A DNA stretch of 64,000 nt. It comes from PCC-9228 sp964477525. Its GTDB lineage: Bacteria > Cyanobacteriota > Cyanobacteriia > Cyanobacteriales > PCC-9228. Of this stretch, positions 17,210 through 25,558 are shown piece after piece. How positions within the stretch are numbered: the first letter of the stretch is position 1; each line of letters starts with the position of its first letter. The DNA is taken from contig CAYZHY010000004.1 in assembly GCA_964477525.1 (NCBI GenBank), forward strand, positions 1 to 64,000, in the 5' to 3' direction. Both the position numbers and the translations under genes were made by a program. The notes under the pieces were generated by a model. That model was not told the DNA's origin. It worked only from the letters and a program-made list of their open reading frames with translations, and did no database searches.

Positions 17210-18415
17210 ATGAAATTAGCACAATTGCAACAACAATACCGCGACGGCAAGCGAGATTTTTCCTGGGTCAAAATGCCAGAAACTTCCCTAGCTGGCAGCC
17301 AACTCCTCCACATCCTCATGCCAAGAACTTCCCTAGAAGGCAGCAATTTCGATAACGGAAACTTCAACCATGCCAGTTTTCGCAAAGCCAATCTCTCTCA
17401 AACTTCTTGGCAACAAACCCAAGCCGAAGTCGCTATTTTTATCAAAGCCAATCTCCCAGAAAGCAATTTTACCCAAGCCAACCTTGCCAACGCCAATTTT
17501 ACCCAAGCCAACCTCACCAATGCCAATTTCACCAATGCTAATTTAGCCGGTGCCAATTTCAGGCAAACTTGCCTGCAAGGTGCCAATTTTCTCAACGCCA
17601 ATCTCCAACACGCCAAATTCTACAATGCCGATATTTCCCAAGCTTCTTTTGCAGGCGTCGATTGTAGCGAGACCTATTTTACGGAAGAACAAATTTCCGT
17701 TGATATCACAGAAGAAAACCTCCCCACATCTGGCAGCCAACCAAATAATTCTGGAAATCAAGCATCAGTAGAAACCACTTCCCAACCATCTCCCTTTTTG
17801 CGATCTTTACCCCATTTCAAACACCAGCAATATTCTTTTTTCCCTTCCCATCGAGGAATTCACAAAACACAATTTAGGGAACACCTCCCGAAAAAATTTC
17901 TCCTGGCTTGGGGGTTGGGATATTTTTTACTATCTCAAGGAATGGTTTACTATCAAGTTCGTTGGGAATTTTGGCTGTTGGCTGTTTTTAGTTCTTTTAT
18001 GTGGTGGCTGGATGAAGAATTGATTTGGTTTGTTCCCATTGCGGTTTTCCTAGCTGCTTTGTCAAGCAACCCCGTGGTGTTGCAAACTTTGCTGGTTTTT
18101 TTGCCTTTGACTGTTTTGGTGACTATTTTTTATTGGTTTCAGTGGGGATGGCGTCTCTATCGTTCTTTGAAACTGTCTCTGTTGGTTGCTGGTGCTTTTG
18201 TGGTACCTTGGATTTTTCTGAGGGAACTGTTACTTGTGGCAAGTTGGTTGGATTTCTTTTTGTTCCTCCAATTTCTTTTGAGCGTTCTTGGCGTCGCTGC
18301 TGGTTGTTTTGCTATTGTAGAAATGGGCAACCGCGGCTACAGCAAACAACAAACGCTCTCTGTTATTCCTGCGATCGCTATTTTGGGATTATTTTTCGGA
18401 AGACTGCTCTCTTAA
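17210..18415 (+). CDS. Pentapeptide-repeat protein with C-terminal membrane domain
   Basis: A 401-residue protein. From about residue 20 to 155 runs a pentapeptide-repeat region of A(N/D)LxX type, for example NFTQANLANANFTQANLTNA, which folds as a right-handed quadrilateral helix. A polar Ser/Asn/Gln linker follows (about 160-230). From about 225 to 400 there are several hydrophobic segments (FLLAWGLGYFLLSQG, WLLAVFSSFMWWL, VVLQTLLVFLPLTVLV, AIAILGLFFG), so the protein is membrane-anchored. Such fusions are common in cyanobacteria; the function is unknown. It starts 25 bases after the CHAT remnant. One copy of the promoter-bearing repeat (18517-18639) lies beyond its 3' end in antisense orientation. 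Confidence 0.8.
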   Translation: MKLAQLQQQYRDGKRDFSWVKMPETSLAGSQLLHILMPRTSLEGSNFDNGNFNHASFRKANLSQTSWQQTQAEVAIFIKANLPESNFTQANLANANFTQANLTNANFTNANLAGANFRQTCLQGANFLNANLQHAKFYNADISQASFAGVDCSETYFTEEQISVDITEENLPTSGSQPNNSGNQASVETTSQPSPFLRSLPHFKHQQYSFFPSHRGIHKTQFREHLPKKFLLAWGLGYFLLSQGMVYYQVRWEFWLLAVFSSFMWWLDEELIWFVPIAVFLAALSSNPVVLQTLLVFLPLTVLVTIFYWFQWGWRLYRSLKLSLLVAGAFVVPWIFLRELLLVASWLDFFLFLQFLLSVLGVAAGCFAIVEMGNRGYSKQQTLSVIPAIAILGLFFGRLLS

Positions 18416-18516
18416 TCTCGTTCGTCTTTTTTTATTGCAGTTGTAAACAAATTATAGATAAAAAAACAATTTATCGATACTTCCCACGATTCCTCGTTTC
18501 TATTTGTTTTGGAAAA

Positions 18517-18639
18517 CTATTTTTTTGCAGGTTAGATGTTTGGGTAAAGACGCCCGCAGCCTCCCCTTTTTTATGGCGATCGCTCCATAACAATCGCCCT
18601 ATGTATGTTTAGGATACCACCATTTAGGGAATTTGTCAA
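18517..18639 (-). ncRNA. Candidate multicopy small RNA, copy A (with promoter)
   Basis: The minus strand carries TTGACA (18634-18639), 17 bases, and TATCCT (18611-18616), with a TG just before the -10 as in extended -10 promoters. The predicted transcript contains the HIP1 octamer in a short palindrome, then AAAAAAGGGGAGGCTGCGGG, then a stretch ending GCAAAAAAATAG at 18517. The copy at 20181-20300 shares the spacing and is almost identical over the last 62 bases. Conservation of both promoter and transcribed part suggests an expressed RNA or a promoter-bearing MITE. No clear terminator is seen. Confidence 0.55.
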
Positions 18640-18676
18640 GAAACACTTCCCAAGCGCTAACGCCAGGAGAAAAGAT

Positions 18677-18757
18677 GCGGACGGAGAGATTCGAACTCTC
18701 ACACCTTGCGGTACTAGAACCTAAATCTAGCGCGTCTACCAATTCCGCCACGTCCGC
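18677..18757 (-). tRNA. tRNA-Leu (anticodon UAG)
   Basis: On the minus strand an 81-nt cloverleaf can be drawn. The acceptor stem is GCGGACG/CGTCCGC and the D-arm contains GGCGGAATTGGTAGACGC. The anticodon loop TTTAGGT gives UAG, a long class II variable arm follows, and the T-arm is GAGAGTTCGAATCTCTC. It reads CUN (mainly CUA) leucine codons. CCA is not encoded. No intron is present. Confidence 0.95.
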
Positions 18758-18830
18758 GAGCATCTACTAATATAACAGAGAAAGTCCGAGACTTGTAAAG
18801 GAAAACAGCCAAAAATTTTCCAGAGGGTTG

Positions 18831-19883
18831 CTAGCGGGAAAATTGGGGAATATCAACCGCTTGCATGGAAGTAGCGGGATTTGGGAGAAAGGAACCTGCC
18901 CAATGGCTGGGTTCGCAACTAGTAGAAAAATGTAAGGGGAGTTGCTGACAATATTCGCTAGCGTGTTGTTCGGCGAGACGATATGCTGAAGTAGAAGGGG
19001 GAATTTGCTGCAAATAGTATAGTGCAGCAATAAAATCCTGGCGGCGAGCACGTTTTTCTGCCCGAGTTAGATACCATTGACAGCGAGCTTGCTGTTTTTG
19101 TCGGTATTCTTGCAGTTTCGCCGATACTCGTTGGTAGGTTTGGGTGTTTTTGGGAATTTTTTGTAGCTGCGCGATCGCACCAGTAAAATCTTTACTAACA
19201 GCTAAATTGTAAGCTGATTGTAGCAATCGGTGGGCTTGAGTTTCTTTCTTGATTTTTTGTTTGTGGCGATATTCTTTTAATTTGGTAGCCACCTTCGCAT
19301 CCAATTTGGTTTGGGAAGGAACTTGCTGCAAGTGTCGAATTGCGCCAGCAAAATTTTTCTTGACCGCTAGGCTATAAGCCGCTTGTAGCTGCTGGTAAGC
19401 TTGGGATTCTAGATGCAATTGCGCTTGCTGTCGAAAGGGTTCGGCTTTTTTTTGCCAAAATTCAATTGGGGGAAGTTGGTGACTAATCTCTCGCACTTGT
19501 TGCCATTTACCGGCAGCAAAAGCTTTTTTTAACTTTTGAAATTGAGTTTTTGCCAACTGCCACTCTTTTGGCCATTGGTTGGCTGCTGCGGTAGCTTGCT
19601 GGTAGTTGTCGCTGCTAGGGGGAATGGCAGATACTAGGGAAATAGCTTTTTCCAACTTCCCTTGTTGGTAGGCGATGCTGGCTTGCTTGTATTTCTCGCT
19701 GCTATCTGAGGGAGAATACACCAGCAATTCTTGAACGCCATAAGCAACGACAGCGGTATTGAGGATCGTTCCTACGCCTGCCGTGGCAGCAAACCACCGG
19801 AAAGCTGTTGTTGAGGAACCCGATGTCTTGGTCGAGGGAACTTGGGCAGATGTGGTACAATCTGAAACGTTAGAACCAGACAT
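18831..19883 (-). CDS. Membrane-anchored protein with internal helical repeats
   Basis: A 350-residue protein I cannot assign to a named family. After a Ser/Thr-rich N-terminus there is one membrane segment (about 29-55, FRWFAATAGVGTILNTAVVAYG). Then come helical repeats of TPR-like spacing. Two are nearly identical: LLQSAYNLAVSKDFTGAIAQLQKIP and QLQAAYSLAVKKNFAGAIRHLQQVP (shown in part), each followed by a KLKEYRHKQ-type coiled-coil stretch. Such repeats usually mediate protein contacts in the periplasm or cytoplasm. It is flanked by tRNA-Leu and by a pyrophosphohydrolase remnant. It is probably monocistronic. Confidence 0.68.
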   Translation of the reverse strand: MSGSNVSDCTTSAQVPSTKTSGSSTTAFRWFAATAGVGTILNTAVVAYGVQELLVYSPSDSSEKYKQASIAYQQGKLEKAISLVSAIPPSSDNYQQATAAANQWPKEWQLAKTQFQKLKKAFAAGKWQQVREISHQLPPIEFWQKKAEPFRQQAQLHLESQAYQQLQAAYSLAVKKNFAGAIRHLQQVPSQTKLDAKVATKLKEYRHKQKIKKETQAHRLLQSAYNLAVSKDFTGAIAQLQKIPKNTQTYQRVSAKLQEYRQKQQARCQWYLTRAEKRARRQDFIAALYYLQQIPPSTSAYRLAEQHASEYCQQLPLHFSTSCEPSHWAGSFLPNPATSMQAVDIPQFSR

Positions 19884-19975
19884 AGTTTGCTTTTATACTC
19901 CCCAGCAAAGGACTGGCTATCGTTTATTCGGACCCCCAACAAAAAATTCCGGAAATTAGCTTATTCCGAGATACT

Positions 19976-20047
19976 ATGATTTCTAAACCAGCTAAACTGG
20001 TACGCGATCGCATTCCTGAAATCGTTCGCGCCAACGGCAAATCTTAG
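19976..20047 (+). pseudogene. 5' remnant of a MazG-like/phosphoribosyl-ATP pyrophosphohydrolase-type gene
   Basis: ATG at 19976 opens a 23-codon frame, MISKPAKLVRDRIPEIVRAN then GKS. KLVRDRIPEII-x-x-x-GK is the standard N-terminus of MazG-like nucleotide pyrophosphohydrolases. The frame ends at TAG (20045-20047), exactly where a G-rich tandem repeat begins. Nothing recognisable of the remaining 80 or so residues follows the repeat. The gene is therefore truncated, apparently by insertion of or deletion at the repeat. Confidence 0.65.
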
Positions 20048-20092
20048 GAGGGGGAGGAGTGGGAGGAGTGGGAGGAGGGGGAGGAGTGGGAA
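20046..20092 (+). repeat. G-rich tandem repeat (GGAGKGG units)
   Basis: Units of GGAGGGGGA and GGAGTGGGA alternate. The run satisfies a G-quadruplex pattern (four or more runs of at least three G with loops of 4-6). It resembles the complement of the C-rich half of the composite repeats at 8681 and 10371, so it is probably a partial copy of that element. It replaces the body of the truncated gene upstream. Confidence 0.75.
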
Positions 20093-20180
20093 AACTACAA
20101 AGAAGTTGTAGCCTTAGCCTGGGGATGACGCTGGTCTTTGTCGTACGGATTTGGTATTCGTATTTTGTACCAACAAATTG

Positions 20181-20300
20181 CTATTTTTTTGCAGCTTAGA
20201 TGTTTGGGTAAAGACGCCCGCAGCCTCCCCTTTTTTACAGCGATCGCTCAAAAATCACCCTATGTATCTTTACTATACCACCAAATCAAAAATATGTCAA
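20181..20300 (-). ncRNA. Candidate multicopy small RNA, copy B (with promoter)
   Basis: The minus strand carries TTGACA (20295-20300), 17 bases, and TATAGT (20272-20277) preceded by TGG, an extended -10. Downstream is ATACATAGGG, an AGCGATCGCT palindrome, AAAAAAGGGGAGGCTGCGGG, and the same end as copy A. Between the copies the promoter spacer and a short internal segment vary, while the 3' 62 bases differ at a single position. It lies 18 bases past the tex stop on the same strand, but its own promoter argues against its being only the tex 3' end. Confidence 0.57.
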
Positions 20301-20317
20301 TCCGAATCAATGTCTTT

Positions 20318-22504
20318 TCATCGCCTTTTCATCGATAAACTAATTCGACGTAATTTTTGGTTCACTTCCAAAACTTGTACCTGCACCACTTGACCGACGC
20401 GCACAATCTCATTGGGATCGCGAACAAAACGGTCGGCCAGTTGGGAAATATGCACCAACCCATCTTGATGAACGCCTATGTCAACAAAAGCCCCAAAATT
20501 AGCAACATTGGTGACAATGCCTTCCAATTGCATTCCCACGCGCAAATCTTCCAGGGTATGCACATTTTCGGCAAAATTGGCATAGGTAAACGAATCGCGC
20601 GGGTCGCGTCCCGGTTTTTCCAACTCCTGTATAATATCCCGTAGGGTTGGTTCTCCCACTGTATCGCTGGTGTAGCGCCGCCAATCGATTTGGTGGCATT
20701 TTTCGGGAACTTGGGAAATTTGGCTGAGGGAAAGATTCATATCAGCCGCGATCGCTTCTACCACAGCATAACTTTCCGGATGCACCGCTGTGTTATCCAA
20801 CGGATTGTTTCCCTGGCGAATCCGCAGAAATCCCGCCGCTTGTTCGAAGGATTTGGCACCTAATTTTTTGACCTGCAAGAATTCCTGGCGATCGCGAAAA
20901 GCCCCATTTTGATTGCGATAGGCGATAATATTATTAGCAATGGTGGGTGTAATCCCGCAAACGTAGGTCAGCAACTGTTTGGAAGCCGTATTCACATCCA
21001 CGCCAACGTAGTTTACGCAGCTTTCCACCGTTTCGTGCAACTTTTTGTGCAGCAATTTTTGGTCTACATCGTGTTGGTATTGACCCACACCAATGGATTT
21101 GGGGTCGATTTTCACCAACTCTGCCAACGGGTCTTGCAGGCGACGGGCTATGCTAATGGCACCGCGTACGGTAGCATCTAAATGGGGAAATTCTTCTCTG
21201 GCTACTTCGCTGGCGGAATAAACGGAAGCACCGGATTCGTTGACGGTAACGGCAATGGGTTTTCGATCCTGGCTGGCAAGATTGGCCAATACTTCTTCCA
21301 CAAAGCGACTGGTTTCCCGACTGGCAGTGCCGTTGCCAATGGCTATAAAAGCGATAGAATATGTTTGCAGCAATTTTTGCAAAGTTTGGCTGGCTTGCTG
21401 GCGTTGGGCGTTGCCTTGATGGGGAAAAATCGTTTGATATTCTAAAAATTGGCCGGTTTCGTCAACCACGGCGACTTTACAGCCAGTGCGAAATCCGGGG
21501 TCAATGCCTATGGTTGGCTGCATTCCCGCCGGCGGCGATAGCAACAGCGAAGAGAGGTTTTTGGCAAAGGTTTCTACAGAGGCTTGTTCGGCTTCCGCTT
21601 TTTTATCGGCTAAAACGGCATTTATTGTTGCCGGTTTCAGCAGCCGCATATAGGCATCTCGGATGGTGGCGGTATAAAAATCTCGCAGGGAGGGGGCAGG
21701 GGAAATAATAATTTGCGATGTTAGCGTGGATAAAATGCGATCGCTATCTACGCTCAGATCGAATTTAACAATCCCTGCTTGTTGACCGCGAAACAAGGCC
21801 AGTAAATTGTGGGGGGCAATTTTGGTAATGGGGATTTGGTAATCCCGATACATTTCAAATTTCGTAGTGCCTTCGGGATAGTCTTCCTTAATTTGGGAAA
21901 CCACAACAGCGGATTTGGCAAAAATTTGCCGCAGCTGCGATCGCACATGGGCGCGTTCGGCGATCGCTTCGGCTATAATATCGCTAGCCCCCTGCAAGGC
22001 TGCTTCTACTGTATCGACTCCCAGTTCGGTATTGATATAAGTAGCAGCGGCATCTTCTAAAGAGACGGATTTGCTAGCTTTTTGATTTTGTGTTTGAATC
22101 CATTCTGCTAGGGGTTGCAATCCTTTTTCCCTAGCTTGGGTGGCGCGGGTGCGACGTTTGCGGCGGTAGGGTAAGTATAAATCTTCCAGTTCGTTTTTTT
22201 GGGTACAAGCGGCAATTTTTGCCTGCAGGTCGTCGGTGAGTTGGCCTTGTTCTGCGATCGCTTGTAAAATACTTTCTTTACGAGCTTCCAGTTGGTGAAT
22301 ATAAGTATAGCGGTCTTGTAGTTGGCGCAACTGCACCTCATCCATTTCCCCAGTACGTTCTTTCCGATAACGCGCAATAAAAGGAATCGTAGCGCCTTGT
22401 TGCAATAATTCCAGCGCGTTTTCCACCTGTTGGGGTCGTAGGGAAAGTTCTTGTGCCAGTTGTTGCGCAACAGCAGACATAACGTCAGACACAATAGATG
22501 CCAA
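20318..22504 (-). CDS. Tex family S1 RNA-binding protein
   Basis: A 728-residue Tex/YhgF protein: N-terminal helical region (ATIPFIARYRKERTGEMDE), a YqgF/RNase H-like domain near residues 335-450 (TIGIDPGFRTGCKVAVVD), helix-hairpin-helix motifs about 490-560 (VGVDVNTASKQLLTYVCGI), and an S1 domain at about 655-725 (GMQLEGIVTNVANFGAFVDIGVHQDGL is shown only in part here: VANFGAFVDIG). Tex is a cytoplasmic nucleic-acid-binding transcription accessory protein, possibly involved in transcription fidelity or stalled complexes. Length is close to the family norm (about 720-780). A second in-frame ATG at 22480 could be the start. It is monocistronic. Confidence 0.9.
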   Translation of the reverse strand: MASIVSDVMSAVAQQLAQELSLRPQQVENALELLQQGATIPFIARYRKERTGEMDEVQLRQLQDRYTYIHQLEARKESILQAIAEQGQLTDDLQAKIAACTQKNELEDLYLPYRRKRRTRATQAREKGLQPLAEWIQTQNQKASKSVSLEDAAATYINTELGVDTVEAALQGASDIIAEAIAERAHVRSQLRQIFAKSAVVVSQIKEDYPEGTTKFEMYRDYQIPITKIAPHNLLALFRGQQAGIVKFDLSVDSDRILSTLTSQIIISPAPSLRDFYTATIRDAYMRLLKPATINAVLADKKAEAEQASVETFAKNLSSLLLSPPAGMQPTIGIDPGFRTGCKVAVVDETGQFLEYQTIFPHQGNAQRQQASQTLQKLLQTYSIAFIAIGNGTASRETSRFVEEVLANLASQDRKPIAVTVNESGASVYSASEVAREEFPHLDATVRGAISIARRLQDPLAELVKIDPKSIGVGQYQHDVDQKLLHKKLHETVESCVNYVGVDVNTASKQLLTYVCGITPTIANNIIAYRNQNGAFRDRQEFLQVKKLGAKSFEQAAGFLRIRQGNNPLDNTAVHPESYAVVEAIAADMNLSLSQISQVPEKCHQIDWRRYTSDTVGEPTLRDIIQELEKPGRDPRDSFTYANFAENVHTLEDLRVGMQLEGIVTNVANFGAFVDIGVHQDGLVHISQLADRFVRDPNEIVRVGQVVQVQVLEVNQKLRRISLSMKRR

Positions 22505-22616
22505 CTTATCTTAGAGTGTAGCGAACTTCTTGTCAAATGGGTACACCAAAGCGATCGCGTCGGGAAATGTTATTCTAAAATCGAGCAAAACGTAGCGAAC
22601 CAGCAAACATTCACCT

Positions 22617-23156
22617 ATGGCAGACCTTCCCTTAGGATTTCCCCCACCTACTCCCGAAGGCAAAATCGAAATCAAAACCTATCCCGCCTATCGCAGCATC
22701 ACCTACGAACATCACGGCAACTTACCCCGCGCCAGCCAAGCTGCTTTTAACGCCCTATACCAGCACATTAGCAGCAATCAAATTTCCATGACCACTCCCG
22801 TAGAAGTGCGATATCCCGACCATGCTGCCACAGCTACAATAACGCCAACCAATCTTGCCGACACCGGCACTGCCAAAGTTTCCTTTATTTACCCGCAACC
22901 AGACATCACTCCCCAACAAGTAGCAAACGACGTTTGCGTCACCGACCATCCTGCCATGACCGTAGCCAGCATCGGCATTCGCGGTGCTTATACGTGGGAA
23001 AGCTACCAACAACACTGGCAGCAGCTACAATCCTGGCTGCAGCAATATCCCGAATACGAAATTGTCGGTTCTCCCCGTCGGTTTCTTTACAACTCTCCCT
23101 ATACGCCAGTGGAGAAAAAAATGAGTGAAGTACAAATTCCCATTCAGAAAAAATAG
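22617..23156 (+). CDS. SOUL-family heme-binding protein
   Basis: A 179-residue protein with the SOUL/HEBP pattern: IEIKTYPAYRSITYEHHG at the start, AFNALYQHISSNQISMTTPV in the middle, and ESYQQHWQQLQSWL with FLYNSPYTPVEKKMSEVQIP at the end. Family members bind heme or tetrapyrroles. In phototrophs they may carry or buffer porphyrins; no catalytic activity is certain. There is no signal peptide, so it is probably cytoplasmic. It is divergent from tex, and ParA converges from the other side. Length and start fit the family. Confidence 0.85.
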   Translation: MADLPLGFPPPTPEGKIEIKTYPAYRSITYEHHGNLPRASQAAFNALYQHISSNQISMTTPVEVRYPDHAATATITPTNLADTGTAKVSFIYPQPDITPQQVANDVCVTDHPAMTVASIGIRGAYTWESYQQHWQQLQSWLQQYPEYEIVGSPRRFLYNSPYTPVEKKMSEVQIPIQKK

Positions 23157-23240
23157 TCAAATCCTATCAATTCTCTCTTTTCTTCTTTTCCTCTCTTGCC
23201 ACTCTTTGCCCTCCCAAATCTTCCCTCTGTTCCCAAAAAA

Positions 23241-24179
23241 TCATTCAATCTCGACCAAATCCACCTTACTCTGCTGCCCCTTGCTGCCTAAAATTTCTTT
23301 TAATTTTGTCATAAACTCTTTTGCTACCTTGCGAAAAGCCTTAGCGCCAGAACAGTTGGGGTCGCTAATCACCACTGGCAGATAGCTATCTATTGCCTTA
23401 GAAACATTGACATCGAGAGGAATTTGGGTTTGAAAAATTTGTTTTTCACCAAAATCGCTATGCACTCGCTGCATCACTTTCTTGGAATAACGACCACTTA
23501 GCAAACCTCCCGACATGGTAAAGGCAATTCCTAGCAACTCCATGACATATTCGTGGTCGAACTCATGTACTTCTTTGAGTTGTTTCAAGCGTCTTTGTAG
23601 CAGTTGAATGCCAATCAAAGAAAGCGGTTCCGGTCTGGCAGGGATTAAATAAAAATTGCTGCAAGCCAAGGCACTGCGCGTTAGTAGCGTATAACCAGGA
23701 GCGCAGTCCAAAATAATAAAATCATACTCGTCAATCATGGGTTCGATAATACTCCAAATCAGAACCCGTTCCAACTCCGTCCATACCGTTTCAAAGTCCG
23801 TATATCCCTGTTGCACAGCTTTGTCGTACAACTTTTGGGATACCAAAAATTCATCGTACACATCCAAATCCCCTGGCAGTAGATTTAAATCTTTGGTATT
23901 GCCCACATAGGGTCTGATAAAATCTTGAACGCGAGCATCTGGGTGGGAACTGTTTTTAATAGCTTGATTGATGAGAGATCGTAGCGTTCGTTTTTCTCGA
24001 CGAATTTTGGCAAAATCAGAAGGGGGAACCAAGCTCAGGGTAGCGCTAATTTGATTGTCTAAATCGACAACAAGAACGCGCTTGCCATAGTCTTTGGCTA
24101 AAGCCGCAGCTAGGTTAACAGTTAGAGTGGTTTTCCCCACGCCACCTTTCATGTTTGCCGTTGCAATAACGTATCCCAT
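23241..24179 (-). CDS. ParA-family ATPase
   Basis: A 312-residue protein with the deviant Walker A motif KGGVGKTT at 11-18, Walker A' LVVDLDNQ and Walker B DFIILDCAPG. The ParA/Soj/MinD family uses ATP-dependent DNA or membrane binding to position cargo. No parB or cargo gene is adjacent, so the cargo is unknown: chromosome, plasmid, carboxysome or another complex. An insert around residues 60-95 (REKRTLRSLINQAIKN) is longer than in plasmid ParA. Divergent from era with 167 bases between. Confidence 0.87.
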   Translation of the reverse strand: MGYVIATANMKGGVGKTTLTVNLAAALAKDYGKRVLVVDLDNQISATLSLVPPSDFAKIRREKRTLRSLINQAIKNSSHPDARVQDFIRPYVGNTKDLNLLPGDLDVYDEFLVSQKLYDKAVQQGYTDFETVWTELERVLIWSIIEPMIDEYDFIILDCAPGYTLLTRSALACSNFYLIPARPEPLSLIGIQLLQRRLKQLKEVHEFDHEYVMELLGIAFTMSGGLLSGRYSKKVMQRVHSDFGEKQIFQTQIPLDVNVSKAIDSYLPVVISDPNCSGAKAFRKVAKEFMTKLKEILGSKGQQSKVDLVEIE

Positions 24180-24346
24180 CGATTCAATCCTCTAAAGAAA
24201 GTCCCCTGCCAGTATAGTTTGTCAGTGGGAGTAGATAGTATTCTTTAGCCATCCTACCTAAGCTCGCCAAAAGGAACAAGGGGATGGAAGAGTACCGAAG
24301 AGGGGGATAATACATAGGAACAGTCTAATAGGAATTTGATGTAAAA

Positions 24347-25324
24347 ATGGTTGAATCTACGGTTACAAGTGTCATTCCGCAGGCACCAACTGGGTTTAAA
24401 TCTGGGTTTATTGGGATTATCGGTCGTCCCAATGTGGGAAAGTCTACCTTAATGAATCAGTTGGTGGGACAAAAAATTGCGATTACGTCGCCGGTGGCAC
24501 AAACGACGCGCCATCGGTTGCAGGGGATTTTAACCACTACCGAAGCGCAAATGGTGTTTGTGGATACGCCGGGAATTCACAAACCCCACCACCAATTGGG
24601 ACGGGTGTTGGTGCAAAATGCTAAGATGGCTATTCAGTCTGTTGATGTGCTGCTGTTTTTGGTGGATGGGTCTTGCGAGGCAGGGGGTGGCGATCGCTTT
24701 ATTGCCGATTTGCTGAAAGATACTCAGATACCCGTAATATTGGGTGCCAATAAGTTAGACCAACGCCACCAATCCCAACAAAATCCCGAAATTTTGCCGC
24801 CGGGAAGTTCTGCCACTGACCCCATCGACGCTAGCTATACCAGGTTACCCAACGCCGAAAACTGGACCATGGTAAAATTTTCTGCTCTTACTGGTTGGGG
24901 AACTGATAAGGTACAATCATTACTACGCGATCGCTTGCCAGAGGGTCCGTACTACTATCCCCCCGATTTGGTCACCGACCGACCGGAACGATTTATCATG
25001 GGAGAACTCATCCGAGAACAAATTCTCATCGCCACCCGCGAAGAAGTTCCCCATTCCGTCGCCGTGGCCGTTCAGCATGTCGAAGAAACGCCAGAGATTA
25101 CCCACGTCTACGCCGACATCGTCGTAGAAAGACCTTCCCAAAAGGGAATTTTAATCGGTAAAGGCGGTCAAATGCTCAAACAAATCGGTTCTGCAGCTAG
25201 AGAAGCCATGCAAAAACTGATTGCCGGTCAAGTCTATTTGGAGTTATTTGTCAAAGTACGTCCCAAATGGCGACAGTCATCCCATCGGTTGACAGAATTA
25301 GGATATACCGTGGAAGAATCGTAA
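24347..25324 (+). CDS. era: Ribosome-assembly GTPase Era
   Basis: The 325-residue product has G1 GRPNVGKST (26-34), G2 TTRHR, G3 DTPGIHKP (73-80) and G4 NKLD (135-138). A C-terminal KH domain carries the GxxG-type loop GILIGKGGQMLKQIG (about 270-285). Era binds the 3' end of 16S rRNA and helps 30S maturation. An extra loop of about 30 residues between G4 and G5 (ILPPGSSATDPIDASY) and the short N-terminal extension make it longer than E. coli Era (301). Divergent from parA. A 5' purine-rich stretch precedes the ATG. Confidence 0.93.
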   Translation: MVESTVTSVIPQAPTGFKSGFIGIIGRPNVGKSTLMNQLVGQKIAITSPVAQTTRHRLQGILTTTEAQMVFVDTPGIHKPHHQLGRVLVQNAKMAIQSVDVLLFLVDGSCEAGGGDRFIADLLKDTQIPVILGANKLDQRHQSQQNPEILPPGSSATDPIDASYTRLPNAENWTMVKFSALTGWGTDKVQSLLRDRLPEGPYYYPPDLVTDRPERFIMGELIREQILIATREEVPHSVAVAVQHVEETPEITHVYADIVVERPSQKGILIGKGGQMLKQIGSAAREAMQKLIAGQVYLELFVKVRPKWRQSSHRLTELGYTVEES

Positions 25325-25490
25325 CTTCTGCCCTAAATTGAAATTAAAGCGATCGCTTCTCATAACGTCAAAAACTGGCTTCTAGACTTTTATATAGGGA
25401 AAATTCCCAACCATCTTGTTGATTGTATGGCTCATGTGGGCACTTTACCTATAGGTAGGAATTTGTTATCCGAACAAAAGTCCGTACCAC

Positions 25491-25525
25491 CAACGAGGTG
25501 GATGTTCGAGCCAACCACCTCGTTG
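25491..25525 (+). promoter_or_regulatory. Perfect 11-bp hairpin near the GAF kinase start
   Basis: CAACGAGGTGG (25491-25501) pairs perfectly with CCACCTCGTTG (25515-25525) across a 13-nt loop. If translation starts at 25559 it lies in the leader; if at 25427 it is coding. There is no T-run. A role in translation control is possible but unproven. Confidence 0.5.
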
Positions 25526-25558
25526 CTACTTAGTTCGCATCAGGAAAAGCAAGTGTTA

